Counted from the first letter of the stretch, positions 44,397 through 54,523 are shown. The stretch: 64,000 nucleotides of DNA from Anoplolepis gracilipes (GCF_047496725.1 NC_132975.1:2466501-2530500); one strand, 5' to 3'. The notes: generated by a model not told the origin, from the letters alone. Translations and numbers: made by a program.

Positions 44397-47300
44397 TAAG
44401 GCGGAGAGACTCATATGGCGAGAGATTGATACGGCGTTTGAGAGCCGCATCTTGACTGGTGCGGTTATAAATTATAATCACATCGAACCTCGTCAATTTT
44501 TGGAAGATGCGAGTGACATTGTGCTCAAGCACGTGCGAGACGTTATGCAAAAACACAACAGTGTGAAAGTGAATACAGTGTTTAACGGCGAGTTTGTGGC
44601 GGGCAATAAGCATGCCAATAAATCAATCAATACGAGAAACTGTGAACTCTTACATACATCCGATTTATGCGAGTGATATGAACGGCGAGTCGTCGAGCCA
44701 ATCCTTGCATCGCTCGAAGAATTTCAGGAACGCGATAGCGGATGGGCATTATCGCGTATACTAAATTTGACTGTAAATATAAATAAATATAATCCTATGC
44801 GCGCCGGATGTTACGTGCAATTATCGCGAAAGATAATAATGAAACGAGCAGTGGTTAACGTGCAATCTAAAGACAATACATGTTTTGCGTGGGCGGTAGT
44901 GGCTGCTCTGTATCCAGCTGAAAGATGCACACACCGACAATCATCGTACCCGCATTATACAACAGTACTGAATCTCCAAGATATTGAGTTTCCAGTCACT
45001 CTTAATCAAATTAAAAAATTTGAAATTTATAATGACATTTCAATCAACGTTTACAGTTTTGAAAACGAAACCATTGTCCCTATTTGCCTTACGGAGCAAA
45101 AGAGAGAAAAGCACGTCAACTTGCTCTACGTGCAAGATATGCAAGATATCGGAAATTTTGCATGGATCAAGAATCTATCTAGACTTGTCAGTATGCAACT
45201 CAGCAAACACAAGAGTAAAAAATATATCTGCGATCGGTATGTATATTTAATAAAACTCTAAAAATATTTAAAACAAAGATATAAAAATTTTAACTTTTAT
45301 TTTACAGATGCATACATTATTTTCACTCGGTCGAGAAATTGCAATCACATACAGTAGACTGGAAAAATGAACAACTGCGCTATCCAGTTACCGAGCGATA
45401 AGGATAAGTGGCTCGCATTCACCAACTACAACAGGAGCGACTACCTTTCGTCGTGTACGCCGACCTGGAGTGCGTTTTGGTGAAAAAAGAAGAAAATTTT
45501 TATCAACATCACCAAGTATTTAGTATCGCTTATTATGTACATTGCTCGTACGATAATTCGTTATCCGCGTATCATTCTCGTCGCGAAGCCAATTGCGTTG
45601 CATGGTTCACCGACGAACTTAAAAATTTGGCGCAACGTGTAGAAAATATTTTAATAACCAATGTCCCCATGGTAAATTTAACGCAAAATGAATGAAAAGA
45701 ATTTCAAAGTGCGACTCAGTGTCATATATGTGAGAAACCATTCGTAGAAGATGATACGCGCGTACGCGATCATTGTCATTTGACCGGGCGGTACAGAGGT
45801 CCCACGCATTCAAATTGCAATCTAAATTACAAAGAATCTTTTTGCTTTCCAATAGTATTTCACAATTTATCTCGTTATGATTCTCACTTTATAATCGAGG
45901 AAATAGCCACAGTTCGAAGGGGGAATCGATTTACTTCCGATAACAAAAGAAAAATATATTTCATTTACAAAACATGTTAAAGGTACAAACCGGGAAATCA
46001 CATTAAATTACGTTTCATAGATTCATATAAATTTCTCACAACAAGTCTCGACAAATTGGCGTCTTTTCTGAGCAAGGATAAACTCAAAATTTTACAATCG
46101 GAATATAAAAATTTATCCGCCGAAGATTTCAATTTATTAACAAGAAAAGATGTCTTCCCGTACGAGTACATTAACTGCGTAGATAAATTGCAAGATGCGT
46201 GTTTACCATCGCGAGAATCATTTTACAGTTCCTTGACTGGTAACACAGTATCTGAGAGCGATTACGCGCACGCTGAGACTATGTGGAAGCGATTCTCCAT
46301 TCGAACGTTAGGCGAATATAGCAATCTGTATTTAAAAATCGATGTTTTATTAGCAAACATTTTTGAAAATTTCCGAGAGAGTTGTATCAAGAGTTATGGG
46401 CTCGACCCCGCGTATTACTATACTCTTCCCGGCTACACGTGGGACGCCATGTTAAAGCATACGAAAATTATATTTGAATTACTCACAGACATTGACATGG
46501 TTATGTTTATCGAACGAGGTATACGCGGTGGTCTGAGTCGATGTTCCAACAGGTACGCGCGTGCTAATAACAAGTACATGCAGTCGTATGACTCATCGAA
46601 ATCATCAACGTACTTGATGTATTTCGATGTTAATAATTTATACGGATGGGCAATGTGTCAACCATTGCCCTACGCCGATTTTCAGTGAGTCGATAATGTT
46701 TCCAATTTTGATGTATCATCGATCGCGCTCGATTCGTCTACAGGCTACATCCTCGAAGTCGATCTTGAGTATCCGCAGCATTTTCACGATTCGCACACTG
46801 ACCTATCGTTTTGTCCGACACGCGACAAACCACCCGGCAAGCGCGAGGGCAAGCTTCTCGCAACCGTATACGATAAGAAGCGTTACGTGATACACTACTG
46901 CAATCTGCAGCAATGTTCACGTCACGGTCTTCGTGTTACAAAAATTCATCGTATATTACAATTCACTCAATCTCCGTGGCTCCGTACTTATATAGAACTC
47001 AACACAAATTTAGAACACTAGCAAAAAATGATTTTGAAAAAAATTTGTACAAACTAATGAATAATGCAGTGTTTGGCAAAACGATGGAAAATGTGCGCAA
47101 TCACGTAGATGTTAAACTTTTAACAAAATGGGACGGAAGGTACGGCGCAGAGACATTGATTGCAAAACCAAATTTTCATAGCAGAAGCATTTTTTCGGAA
47201 AATCTAATCGCTGTAGAATTACGTAAACTCGAGGTGAAATTCTACAAACCAATTTACGAAGATATGTGTATTCTCAATATATCCAAGACATGTGTGTACG

Positions 47301-47838
47301 AATTTCACCACGATTATATGGTACTAATGTATCGGGAAAGATGCAAAGTCATGTACACTGATACGGATAGTCTTATATATCACATTGAGTGCGACGATGT
47401 GTACGAGAATATGAAACGTGACATCAGCAGATTTGATACGAACGACTATGCGATAGACATGCGTACGGTATACCGCTCGTGAATAAAAAGGTACCGGGTC
47501 TAATGAAGGATGAAAACAACGGTACCATAATGACCGAATTTGTCGGGCTTAGAGCAAAAATGTATGCGTTGTGCGTGGATGATAAGAAGGATACGAAAAA
47601 GGTAAAAGGCGTCAAGAGTAACGTTGTCGCGAGAACGATAACGTTTGACGATTACACGCGGTGTTTGAACGAAGAGATTGAAATAACGCGTAGTCAATCG
47701 TGTATAAGATCAAAATTACACAAGGTATACACCATTCGCGAAACAAAAATTGCTTTAAGTCCGTACGACAACAAGCGGTATATCGTACCTACAACTATTG
47801 ATACGTTACCGTGGGGACATTATAAGATATCTTTATAA
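44397..47838 (+). pseudogene. Polinton DNA polymerase B (protein-primed), copy II
   Basis: The N-terminal domain (LIWREIDTAFESR; VKVNTVFNGEFVAG) is followed by a 71 bp candidate intron (45237-45307). The exonuclease motif VVYADLECVLVKKE (about 45453) carries the Asp/Glu pair. A Cys/His finger (CHICEKPFVEDDTRVRDHCH, 45720-45780) follows, then motif A YFDVNNLYGWAM (46620), motif B KLMNNAVFGKTMENVR (47052) and motif C YTDTDSLIYHI (47356). The C-terminus ends at 47838 (DTLPWGHYKISL). Lesions include TGA near 44674, frame losses near 45370-45440, 45690, 45975, 46688, 47020 and 47465. All three polymerase motifs are preserved in their frames. It would copy the linear genome from a protein primer; as it stands it is inactive. 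Confidence 0.85.
45237..45307 (+). other. Candidate spliceosomal intron in PolB, copy II
   Basis: GTATGT at 45237 and a pyrimidine-rich TTTTATTTTACAG ending at 45307 bound a 71 bp AT-rich stretch containing in-frame stops. Joining the flanks keeps the frame from YICDR into CIHYFHSVEK. The copy I gene has a 115 bp intron at the same codon (61874-61988). Confidence 0.7.
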
Positions 47839-47986
47839 AATATAATGTGTGTGATTTTTTTCTTGTATGTATATTTCATATTTTATATATTGTAATGATT
47901 ATTGGAAAGGATGTATTAATAAAGATTTTGTATATTTCAAATATTTCATATATTTTTATATTGAATACATTGTATTTCTTATAAAA
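47839..47986. other. AT-rich spacer between convergent PolB and integrase
   Basis: About 150 bp with very high AT content and several AATAAA-like words; it probably supplies overlapping poly(A) signals for both genes. No ORF. Confidence 0.4.
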
Positions 47987-48974
47987 TTAAATTACATGAT
48001 CCTTATGTACCCAAGAATTGTGCGAACTATCAAATCCCAGCCATTTCACGTAAACCTCGTCACCCCTCCTGCGCAGTACTTTCTCCACGAGATATACATC
48101 TGGATAATTCGCGCGATGCAACTCGTGCTCATAAAACGCTCCAGCGATAGATTTTTTGCGATAATCCTCGAGTAGATATGTTACAGGATTAGTATGTTGC
48201 ACTTTAACAATCTTAAACACCTCGGTTGTCCAATTTGGTGTGTAACCCTTTTCGAAAAGTTTTTTGTATTTGCTAACGCGTACCAGGTCACCTATTTTAA
48301 ACTTTGCAGGAGCAGCAATTTTTATATTGTTGTATACCGTATTTAAAAATCTATCAGCGATCGTGGGAGTAACATCGATAGGTCTCATATTGATAGTGCG
48401 ATGTTTTCGCGCGTTATATTCTGCAACGAGTCGGGATAGCGCGTCGATCCACTTGTAAGTTCCGTTCAACGTAAACATCTTCCAAATGTTGTTCTTCAGT
48501 GTGCGATTGAATCGCTCGACGACAGACGCCTTCAATACCGAATATGTGGAATAGTGATTAATGTTATGTTTCCGTATGCCGTTGCACATCGGTATTGTAA
48601 AATTCCTTCCCGTTATCAGTTTGCATGTTTTTCGGGCATTTCTTGCTATCTCGAATTATTTTGGCGATTGCATTAGCCATCTCGCTTCCACCTTCACTCT
48701 TGAGTGCTACAGCCCATGCATACTTGCTCAACACATCGATGACGGTGAGTATGTAGTGGTAACCTTTGTTGAAACGAGAATACGGACGCATCTCGACGAT
48801 GTCGGCTTGCCACAGATCATCGTATTCCCGCACTATGACGTGTCTTCGGAGAAAATTTTTTCTCGCCGGCGCGTGCAGTTCGTTCACCAATTGTCGTCTC
48901 TCCAAACTATGTTGATTCTTTTCTTTGTCAGTTTTTCTCGATGCCCGTTTGTTGTTCGCTTTTTTTTCAGTCAT
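47987..48974 (-). pseudogene. Polinton integrase with chromodomain, copy II (one frameshift)
   Basis: The N-terminal 136 codons from 48974 (MTEKKANNKR) include HSLERRQLVNEL and the first catalytic Asp in DLWQADIVEM, then QTDNGKEFYN (second Asp). One base is out of frame near 48570-48590. The rest (48589-47987) has the catalytic Glu in VVERFNRTLKNN, the SH3-like region (FKIGDLVRVSKYKKLFEKGY) and a chromodomain (DVYLVEKVLRRRGDEVYVKW, then SHNSWVHKDHVI). The chromodomain probably tethers integration to methylated histone tails. All three catalytic acids persist, so only the frameshift is a clear defect. Confidence 0.85.
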
Positions 48975-48984
48975 TTTTGTTTAT

Positions 48985-49270
48985 CGTCCTTTAATAGCTT
49001 CTTGACCTGTTCTAACCTGTTCTTGACCTGTTCTAACCTGTTATTGACCTGTTCTTGACCCGTTCTGACCTGTTTTTGACCTGTTCTAACCTGTTATTGA
49101 CCTGTTATTGACCTGTTCTGACCTGTTCTTGACCTGTCGTTCACTGCCACTGCCGCTCATTGTAGTTAGATAGCAGTTCGATAATTCTTCGTAGCTGTTC
49201 GATAATTGTTCACAGCCGTTCGATAATCTTTCGTAGCTGTTCGATAACCGTTTGATAGCCGCTCCTAACC
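48985..49270. repeat. Decamer minisatellite between integrase and fibre-like genes, copy II
   Basis: From about 48998 to 49137 some thirteen units of TGACCTGTTC or AACCTGTTCT (10-11 bp) follow each other. From 49155 to 49250 a second series based on TAGCTGTTCGATAATC (about 20 bp) is found. The position equals that of the degenerate array 39159-39635 in copy I. Confidence 0.75.
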
Positions 49271-49481
49271 CGTTCACTGATGCTCATTTAGGTTGATAGC
49301 TGTTTCTGAGTTAGCGTTAGCCGGGTGTTGAAGTTCGTTTAGCACAATCTGTATTGCTCGCACGTCCTTCTCAAGCGAAATCAGCTTCTCGTCTGATTTT
49401 TTCTGTCGATGCATTAATCTTTTAACGCAGGACTCCATGTACAGTTTGTTGACGGCATCGGTGTCAGCCTCTGGTTGCGCT

Positions 49482-49495
49482 ACACGGCGAATCTT
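49482..49495. repeat. LINE target-site duplication, left
   Basis: ACACGGCGAATCTT, repeated at 51385-51398. Confidence 0.85.
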
Positions 49496-51384
49496 TTTTT
49501 TTTTTTTTTTTACCAGGCGGTGGGAGGAGAGAATGCACTTAGGCACACCCCCGGGCCCTCTCGGGGGTAGTGTTGGACTCACTCGGCCCGTCAGCGCGAG
49601 CACCCGGCCGGTCCTACCAACTAAACTCTCCCCCCCGTGGGCGGGTGTTGAGACCCGCCCACTGCAGGTAAGTCCTGCTGTCGACTTCATCTGTCCGGGC
49701 CACGGGTACGCGCGAGCATTCTTCCGTGACCTGGACGGAAGCTAGGCTTATCCAGCCATCTCTGTTTTAGGTACTTCTGTTTTGTATTCCTGTTCTTCGA
49801 CTGGAGGCCTTCCCTCGGGGACCGAGGATGAGTTGGGAGGTCCTATATTCCAGTCCTTTGGTATCATAACCCAGCGAACATGTGGTTCTGTAGGTCCTTC
49901 AATTGTGAGGCGATGGTGCATGAAGTTGGAAACTGAAGTCTCCGTCAAGCCCCCGTCTCTTCCTGGATCATGTGCCTGCTAGAAAAACTAAGAATCTAGG
50001 GCACCACTATTTTGTTCTGTTACTATACTCTTATTATTTATTTAAAATAATGTACATTATGCTATTTTATTTTAAGAGTCTTTATTCTGTGGGTATGAGA
50101 AATATCCTGTACTTTAAATAAGGTAGAGTACTGCTGATGCCCACAGATTAACTTAATTCTAATTTTAATTCTATTTTTAATTTTTTTAAATTCTAATTCT
50201 AGCGCTATCTACACTTAGGTATTGATAAGATCACAAGATGAATGGAAATTCTTCCATCAGTCTATTTCATTGTCCAGTTGGGCCAGCTCCTCTTGAGTAT
50301 CAGGCGGAAATATGAGATGTGGATCGGGCAGGATTCCCTCACGAGCGCGTTCCTCCTCCTCCTTGATACACATCACGTTATTGGCGAAGGAAGAGACCGC
50401 GTTCCAGTCTCTCTCACCCCTCAGCATAGCATGCACAATCCCCCGAAGAGACAAATCAGGACCAATGATTTCCACAAGTTCACTCCTGTTTATTTCCCAA
50501 CGAGAACATATACGCCAGGTGTGGTCCGCCGTATCTGAGATTGCTCCACCACAACTGGTATACCTAGGGTTATCTAACTTTCTTAGCTTGTACAGGAACG
50601 CGGAGAAACAGCCGTGACCAGTAAAAAGCTGCGTTAGATGGAAAGAGACCCGGCCATGGCGTCTGTCCAACCAGCAGTCGAATTCAGGCATCATAGCTTC
50701 GATGGTCATCCGCCCCCAATTTCCCCTCCGACTGAGATGGTCTAACCATTCTTCTCTGAGCGTGAGCATCTCCTCCGTTCTGATGGCTCTGGTTCTTTGT
50801 GCTGTTAATTGTTTCCTTCTGCGCGACCTGGAGCGTTCATCGTATATTCTACGCCTCGCGTCCGCCAGAAGAATTAACGGGGGGAGCCTAGCTAGTAGAA
50901 GAGCCGCGTCCAATGCTACCGTTTTATAGGCCGATATTACACGGATCGCAATGCGTTTCCACGCTCGATTTAGATTCCTCTGGTGTTCTTCGATCTTCCG
51001 AGAGCGCTACACCATATCGGAGCACCGTACATACATACCGAGGACAACACGTTCGCGTAGAGCCTGCGCTTATTCTCGTTTGGGCCCTTGAGATTGGGCA
51101 TCAATCTCCCCAACGCGCGCGACATTTTGGAAAGTTTTTGTTCGATGTAGGTGAAATGGGGATGAAAATTTAGCCTCCTATCGATCATTACCCCTAAATA
51201 TTTCATGTGTTCTTGAATGGGTATATTTTCTCTTTCTAACCGATGGTAGTTTGCTAGGTTTCCCCTCTCAGGGGTAAAAGACCACTGCCTCGGTCTTATG
51301 TATCGCCACTGTCGGATCCGTGCGTTGAGGCCCAACGCACGGATCCGACCGACCGTAATTTCCAATTGGTGATTCGCCCGATCG
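49496..51384 (-). mobile_element. 5'-truncated R1-like LINE in the fibre-like gene of copy II
   Basis: 1.9 kb minus-strand LINE with a poly(A) tail (T run from 49494 to about 49511) and a 14 bp target duplication. Only the end of ORF2 remains: the reverse transcriptase thumb region at 51384-50970 (EHMKYLGVMIDRRLNFHPHF) and the C-terminal domain at 50913-50257 (LTQLFTGHGCFSAFL; a worn Cys/His knuckle with CGG...HTWRIC). A 3' untranslated region runs from 50256 to 49512. It is a different subfamily from the LINE in copy I. Confidence 0.8.
50257..51384 (-). pseudogene. LINE ORF2 C-terminal fragment
   Basis: Two open frames of about 138 and 218 codons with a frame change near 50940. The first contains YLGVMIDRRLNFH, typical of the segment after the reverse transcriptase palm in R1-clade LINEs; it is fused in frame to the fibre-like protein upstream, giving a 247-codon chimeric reading (51713-50970). 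The second contains RGNWGRMTIEAMMPEFDCWL and the terminal knuckle. No catalytic YADD remains. Confidence 0.75.
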
Positions 51385-51398
51385 ACACGGCGAATCTT
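51385..51398. repeat. LINE target-site duplication, right
   Basis: ACACGGCGAATCTT, identical to 49482-49495. Confidence 0.85.
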
Positions 51399-51607
51399 AC
51401 GTGACCTTGCATTGAAGTCTGTAACGACGCGACACAAAGCGTTTTCGTGCACATAACTTTTTACCAATCTATCCCAAAAACCGTTTGTGCCGGTTGCATC
51501 ATTTCTTGGATCGAATAATCCAAATTTGTTGATAGGCATTTTTTTTCTGATGTTTCGTAAAGTGTCACGCAATGCTGATCGACTGATTAGTTTTGTCGAG
51601 ACACCAT

Positions 51608-52679
51608 TTAATTTATAATAATTCCTGCTTTGCGAAGTTCCTCGATGATCGACTGGATCTCGTTGTTGTGCTTGTGACCAGCTTGGCGCGAAGTGTTGAG
51701 CAATCGTAGTCAATCCACTAGTTCGTTGGGATCGTCCCAGTGCACGTAATCAATTATATTGTTGGTTAGCGTCATAGCGCGAGGCATAGATATCTCTCCT
51801 CCAGATTTTGTATTTTTCGATTCGAGCGACATCAACGGTACAATTATATATTTGTACCCCCTGTTACCCTTCAAATGGCCCTGCGCATCATAATCGCGTC
51901 TATGCGCGTTCGTCCACCAATAATATGCTCTTGTATTTTTCCAAATCGTTCCCCCTCGTGTAAAGTTCGTCATCGGGAATTCTCTTGAAGATCAACTCGT
52001 ACAATCCTGGCGTTCCAATGTACCGCACGTCGTCTATGATAATAGAGTCATCTTTGTTGATGTTGAATCGTTTGTTGCCGAGTCGCATTTCATTCTTTCT
52101 GACAAAATAGACTCTATACACATGATCAATCTCGTGATTTTTGTTGCCACTGAGCAAAGCGCCTATGTACTTTTGCCCAAGTGATCCAAAGTACTCCTGC
52201 AACGTTTCTTGACCTTCCGGCGTTTGTAACTTGTTTCGAACAAACGATGATTCGAGCATGTTGCCCGAGGTTTCGAAAACATCTTTGTTTACGCTTGTTG
52301 GTGCGGCTAACGGCGTAGAGGCTATCGACGGTTCATACAGTAAAACGTCCGATCGTTTCCTTTTTTTTGGTGTCGCATCTTCCTCTTCCTCTTCCTCTAC
52401 CTCCTCATCTTTAGCCTCTTCCTTCTCATCCTCCTTGTATCGCTTGATGTGTAAGATTTTAATCTTTGCGCTACTCTCCGACTTATTTTTCAGCGCGAAC
52501 GAGTTGTCGACAATCTTTTGCAGCGGCTCGATAATAGGTTTAAAATGGGTCTTGACCGTGATATCGTCATCGATGTTACCGGTCTTCAAAGCGCGATGTT
52601 TCTTGCGGATTTCTTTGCTCGTTTTCGCAATCTCCTTCGCCATCTTTTCACGCTCGCGAATATTATCGCTCCCAGCCAT
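51608..52679 (-). pseudogene. DUF8207-like Polinton protein, copy II
   Basis: The start at 52679 (MAGSDNIREREKMAKEIAKT) matches copy I. A basic helical N-terminus is followed by an acidic run (EEVEEEEEEDATPKKRKR, about residues 105-125, ending in a possible nuclear localisation signal PKKRKR). The conserved domain then follows (GSLGQKYIGALL; GTPGLYELIFKRIPDDELYT). A frame change near 51910-51930 leads to the C-terminal part (GYKYIIVPLMSLESK; IDYVHWDDPNELVD), then a TGA near 51713 and a short tail ending at 51608. The family is known only as a companion of insect Polinton PolB/ATPase genes. The KKRKR signal suggests the nucleus. Confidence 0.6.
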
Positions 52680-52738
52680 ATCGATAGAGAGTGTTGAACG
52701 CTCGCGTTTCACCCCTCACGACAGAATGTAGGCAACGA

Positions 52739-53446
52739 CTAATCGTTTTGTGGTATCGCAAACACGTTAAATCCGTTTCTGTATCGCCCGTTTATAAGCA
52801 AGCTATCCTTGTCTATCACGAGAAATCCATACTTTTGCTGCCAACAAGTACGACATAACTCACTGAAATCCTCGTATGACATGTTGATATTCACGTGATC
52901 GTTGTACACGTTTTTCAATTTGGTACCATCCTGTTTAAACAAGATTAGCAGGTTCGCGTTGTCGCGTAAAAGATGTTTCGGTATTTTCGCGTATGTCTGG
53001 CAGAGATAGAAGCAGTCGACGTTCGAGTGGCGTCTCATTGAGAAATATTCTCTTATCGTATTTTGTTTGTCGCACGCCACGTCATCGAAAACGAAAATCG
53101 AGTTTGGACGTGCTTCGCTCGGTGGAATGACGTCACTGTTATTGGAGAATGTAAAATAGCCGATTTCATCGATCGACGTTAACAAATTCTCCAAATATAG
53201 ATATTTTGGCTGTTGCAGTGACTTTGAATACACGTACACATTTTCAAAGCGGACGCCGTGCGGGCTTTCAATCAAACTAATCAACACGTTAGTTTTACCG
53301 CAATTCGAGGGGCCGCAAACGATTGCGCGTATAGTATTCGGCAGCATCGTACCGTGTCTACGCATCTCCGCGTTGTCATCCATCGAGCGTAATCTGGCGT
53401 CGTAATTTGTCACGTGTATCGTGAAACGTTGTCGCACGAATTTCAT
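52739..53446 (-). CDS. Polinton packaging ATPase (FtsK/HerA, A32-like), copy II
   Basis: 235 residues from the ATG at 53446 (MKFVRQRFTIHV), uninterrupted. Walker A is GPSNCGKT (about residue 49) and Walker B is IFVFDD (about 119), followed by FYLCQTYAKIPKHLLRDN. It is the counterpart of the copy I gene at 27536-28225 and differs by scattered substitutions, mostly conservative. It is expected to drive genome packaging into the capsid encoded by the divergent gene block to its right. It ends 60 bp before the DUF8207-like start on the same strand and shares the promoter region with ORF-X. Confidence 0.88.
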   Translation of the reverse strand: MKFVRQRFTIHVTNYDARLRSMDDNAEMRRHGTMLPNTIRAIVCGPSNCGKTNVLISLIESPHGVRFENVYVYSKSLQQPKYLYLENLLTSIDEIGYFTFSNNSDVIPPSEARPNSIFVFDDVACDKQNTIREYFSMRRHSNVDCFYLCQTYAKIPKHLLRDNANLLILFKQDGTKLKNVYNDHVNINMSYEDFSELCRTCWQQKYGFLVIDKDSLLINGRYRNGFNVFAIPQND

Positions 53447-53523
53447 TTTCCCACTTCCGATTCGGATCGCACGCCTGTCTATTTATAGCTGCGCGGAACT
53501 ACAAAGTGCTCAGTAACGAAAAA
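53447..53523. promoter_or_regulatory. Bidirectional TATA/initiator promoter, copy II
   Basis: A 77 bp gap between divergent genes. CTATTTATAG (53479-53488, complement CTATAAATAG) is readable as a TATA box in both directions, 33 bp from the ATPase start and 36 bp from the ORF-X start. TCAGT at 53510-53514 is an arthropod initiator about 30 bp from the TATA box on the ORF-X side. Confidence 0.6.
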
Positions 53524-53787
53524 ATGTTTGTCCTGCTATCAAGTCCTTACGATATTCTCGATTTGAGTGCCGGACAGCTACAGTTTGTATCTAAAGCAGT
53601 TTTATTGCGAATGTGTGGCAATCACTTTCACTACGTGTGGGACAAACTTCCGGAATACATAAAGGCGGATTCGGAGGTTCAGACCTATCGTCGCTGTTTC
53701 GAACATTACAATCAACCGTGGCAACAAATGCACATTGACGGTCCAGCGCCAATGATAAAAGATTGTCGTGAATGTCAACGCAAATAA
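53524..53787 (+). CDS. ORF-X, small conserved Polinton protein
   Basis: 87 residues from ATG 53524 (MFVLLSSPYDILDLSAG). The C-terminal half has LPEYIKADSEVQTYRRC, then HIDGPAPMIKDCRECQRK with a C-x2-C pair. It is divergent from the ATPase and first in the capsid gene block. A truncated homologue lies at 27287-27444. I do not recognise a characterised family; conservation of the LPEYIKADSEVQT segment in both copies shows it is a real gene. No transmembrane segment or signal peptide is evident. Confidence 0.65.
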   Translation: MFVLLSSPYDILDLSAGQLQFVSKAVLLRMCGNHFHYVWDKLPEYIKADSEVQTYRRCFEHYNQPWQQMHIDGPAPMIKDCRECQRK

Positions 53788-53879
53788 GTAGAGGTCTATT
53801 AAATCGTGCGATAAACTCGTCGTGAATGTCACCGCAAATAGGTAGAGGTCTATTAAATCGTGCGATAAACGCTCTATCG
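53772..53879 (+). repeat. 54 bp tandem duplication at the PLA2-like gene start
   Basis: Two copies (53772-53825, 53826-53879), each starting ATGTCA(A/C)CGCAAATA and containing GTCTATTAAATCGTGCGATA. Each would encode the same N-terminal 18 residues; the first copy ends in TGA. The first also overlaps the end of ORF-X. Confidence 0.8.
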
Positions 53880-54523
53880 AATTGCATATTCCTGGATACC
53901 AGTTTTGCGTTCTGGGCACGCGGCTAGAAAAACGATTGGCTAGAGGTGATCGAGGTATCAACCCATTCGACGCGGCGTGTCGTGAACACGATATAGCGTA
54001 CTTTCGGAGTAACGATCTTGCCGAAAGACACGCGGCGGATAGGATACTCGCCAAAAAGGCTCAAACTCGCATCACTGCGAAAGATTCATCTCTCGGTGAG
54101 AGAGCCGCAGCCACAGCTGTCTGGACAGCGATGACAACCAAAACGAAGTTCGGTATGGGTCTAAAGACGAAAACGAAGAAAAAGACGGTGAAAAAACGAA
54201 TACTTCCGGTAGCGAAACGCGGGGGTGTATTACCGATTCTACCAGTGTTGGGCGCTCTCGGATCTCTGATTGGTGGAGCGGCTGGTGTAGCAAAGATGGT
54301 GAACGATGGAAAAGCTACACAACGTCAGTTTCAAGAGATGCTACGTCACAATCGTGCCATGGAAGGTCGCGGATTGTATCTCGCGCCATACAAATACGGA
54401 CGAGGAGTCTCAATGAAAAAGAAGAAAAAAAAACGTCAAAGAGACGCTAAAAATGCCAGAGGGCGTAACTACCAACATACAACTGCTGCAACTAGCAAAA
54501 CGTATGCGCATTCCGTATTTTAG
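53826..54523 (+). pseudogene. Phospholipase A2-like/core-type capsid protein of copy II
   Basis: The likely N-terminus is the ATG at 53826 (MSPQIGRGLLNRAIN), then one base is out of frame near 53880; the main frame runs from HIPGYQFC (53885) to 54523. A PLA2-type core follows: NPFDAACREHDIAYF holds the catalytic His-Asp pair. The calcium loop, normally with Gly-Pro-Gly, reads FCVLGT, so activity is doubtful. After LGERAAATAVW comes a basic stretch, a Gly/Ala/Leu-rich hydrophobic segment (LPVLGALGSLIGGAAGVA, about residue 125) and a very basic tail (KKKKKKRQR). Parvovirus VP1-type PLA2 domains act in endosome escape; the basic tail suggests DNA condensing. It overlaps the protease start by about 70 bp. 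Confidence 0.6.

Larger units (their letters stand above)
49274..51612 (-). pseudogene. Fibre-like protein of Polinton copy II, split by a LINE
   Basis: The N-terminal part (51612-51385) reads STKLISRSALRDTLRNI and MPINKFGLFDPRNDATGT (first ATG at 51539). The C-terminal part (49495-49274) has KIRRVAQPEADTDAVNKLYM and the helical stretch MHRQKKSDEKLISLEKD, ending AINLNEHQ. The LINE sits exactly at KIRRV. The protein is about 140 residues and very close to the copy I gene. A DAVNK-YV-type segment before a helical stem recalls trimeric fibre proteins; this is weak structural inference. Nothing else in the element is a better candidate for a spike. Confidence 0.45.

Noticed and set aside
48998..49137. 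Regular short repeats that could suggest a CRISPR array
   Set aside because: Units of 10-11 bp are contiguous without unique spacers, there are no cas genes, and the sequence is eukaryotic.
50970..51713. 247-codon ORF as a novel fusion protein
   Set aside because: It is the fibre-like reading frame running by chance into the 5'-truncated LINE across its target duplication.
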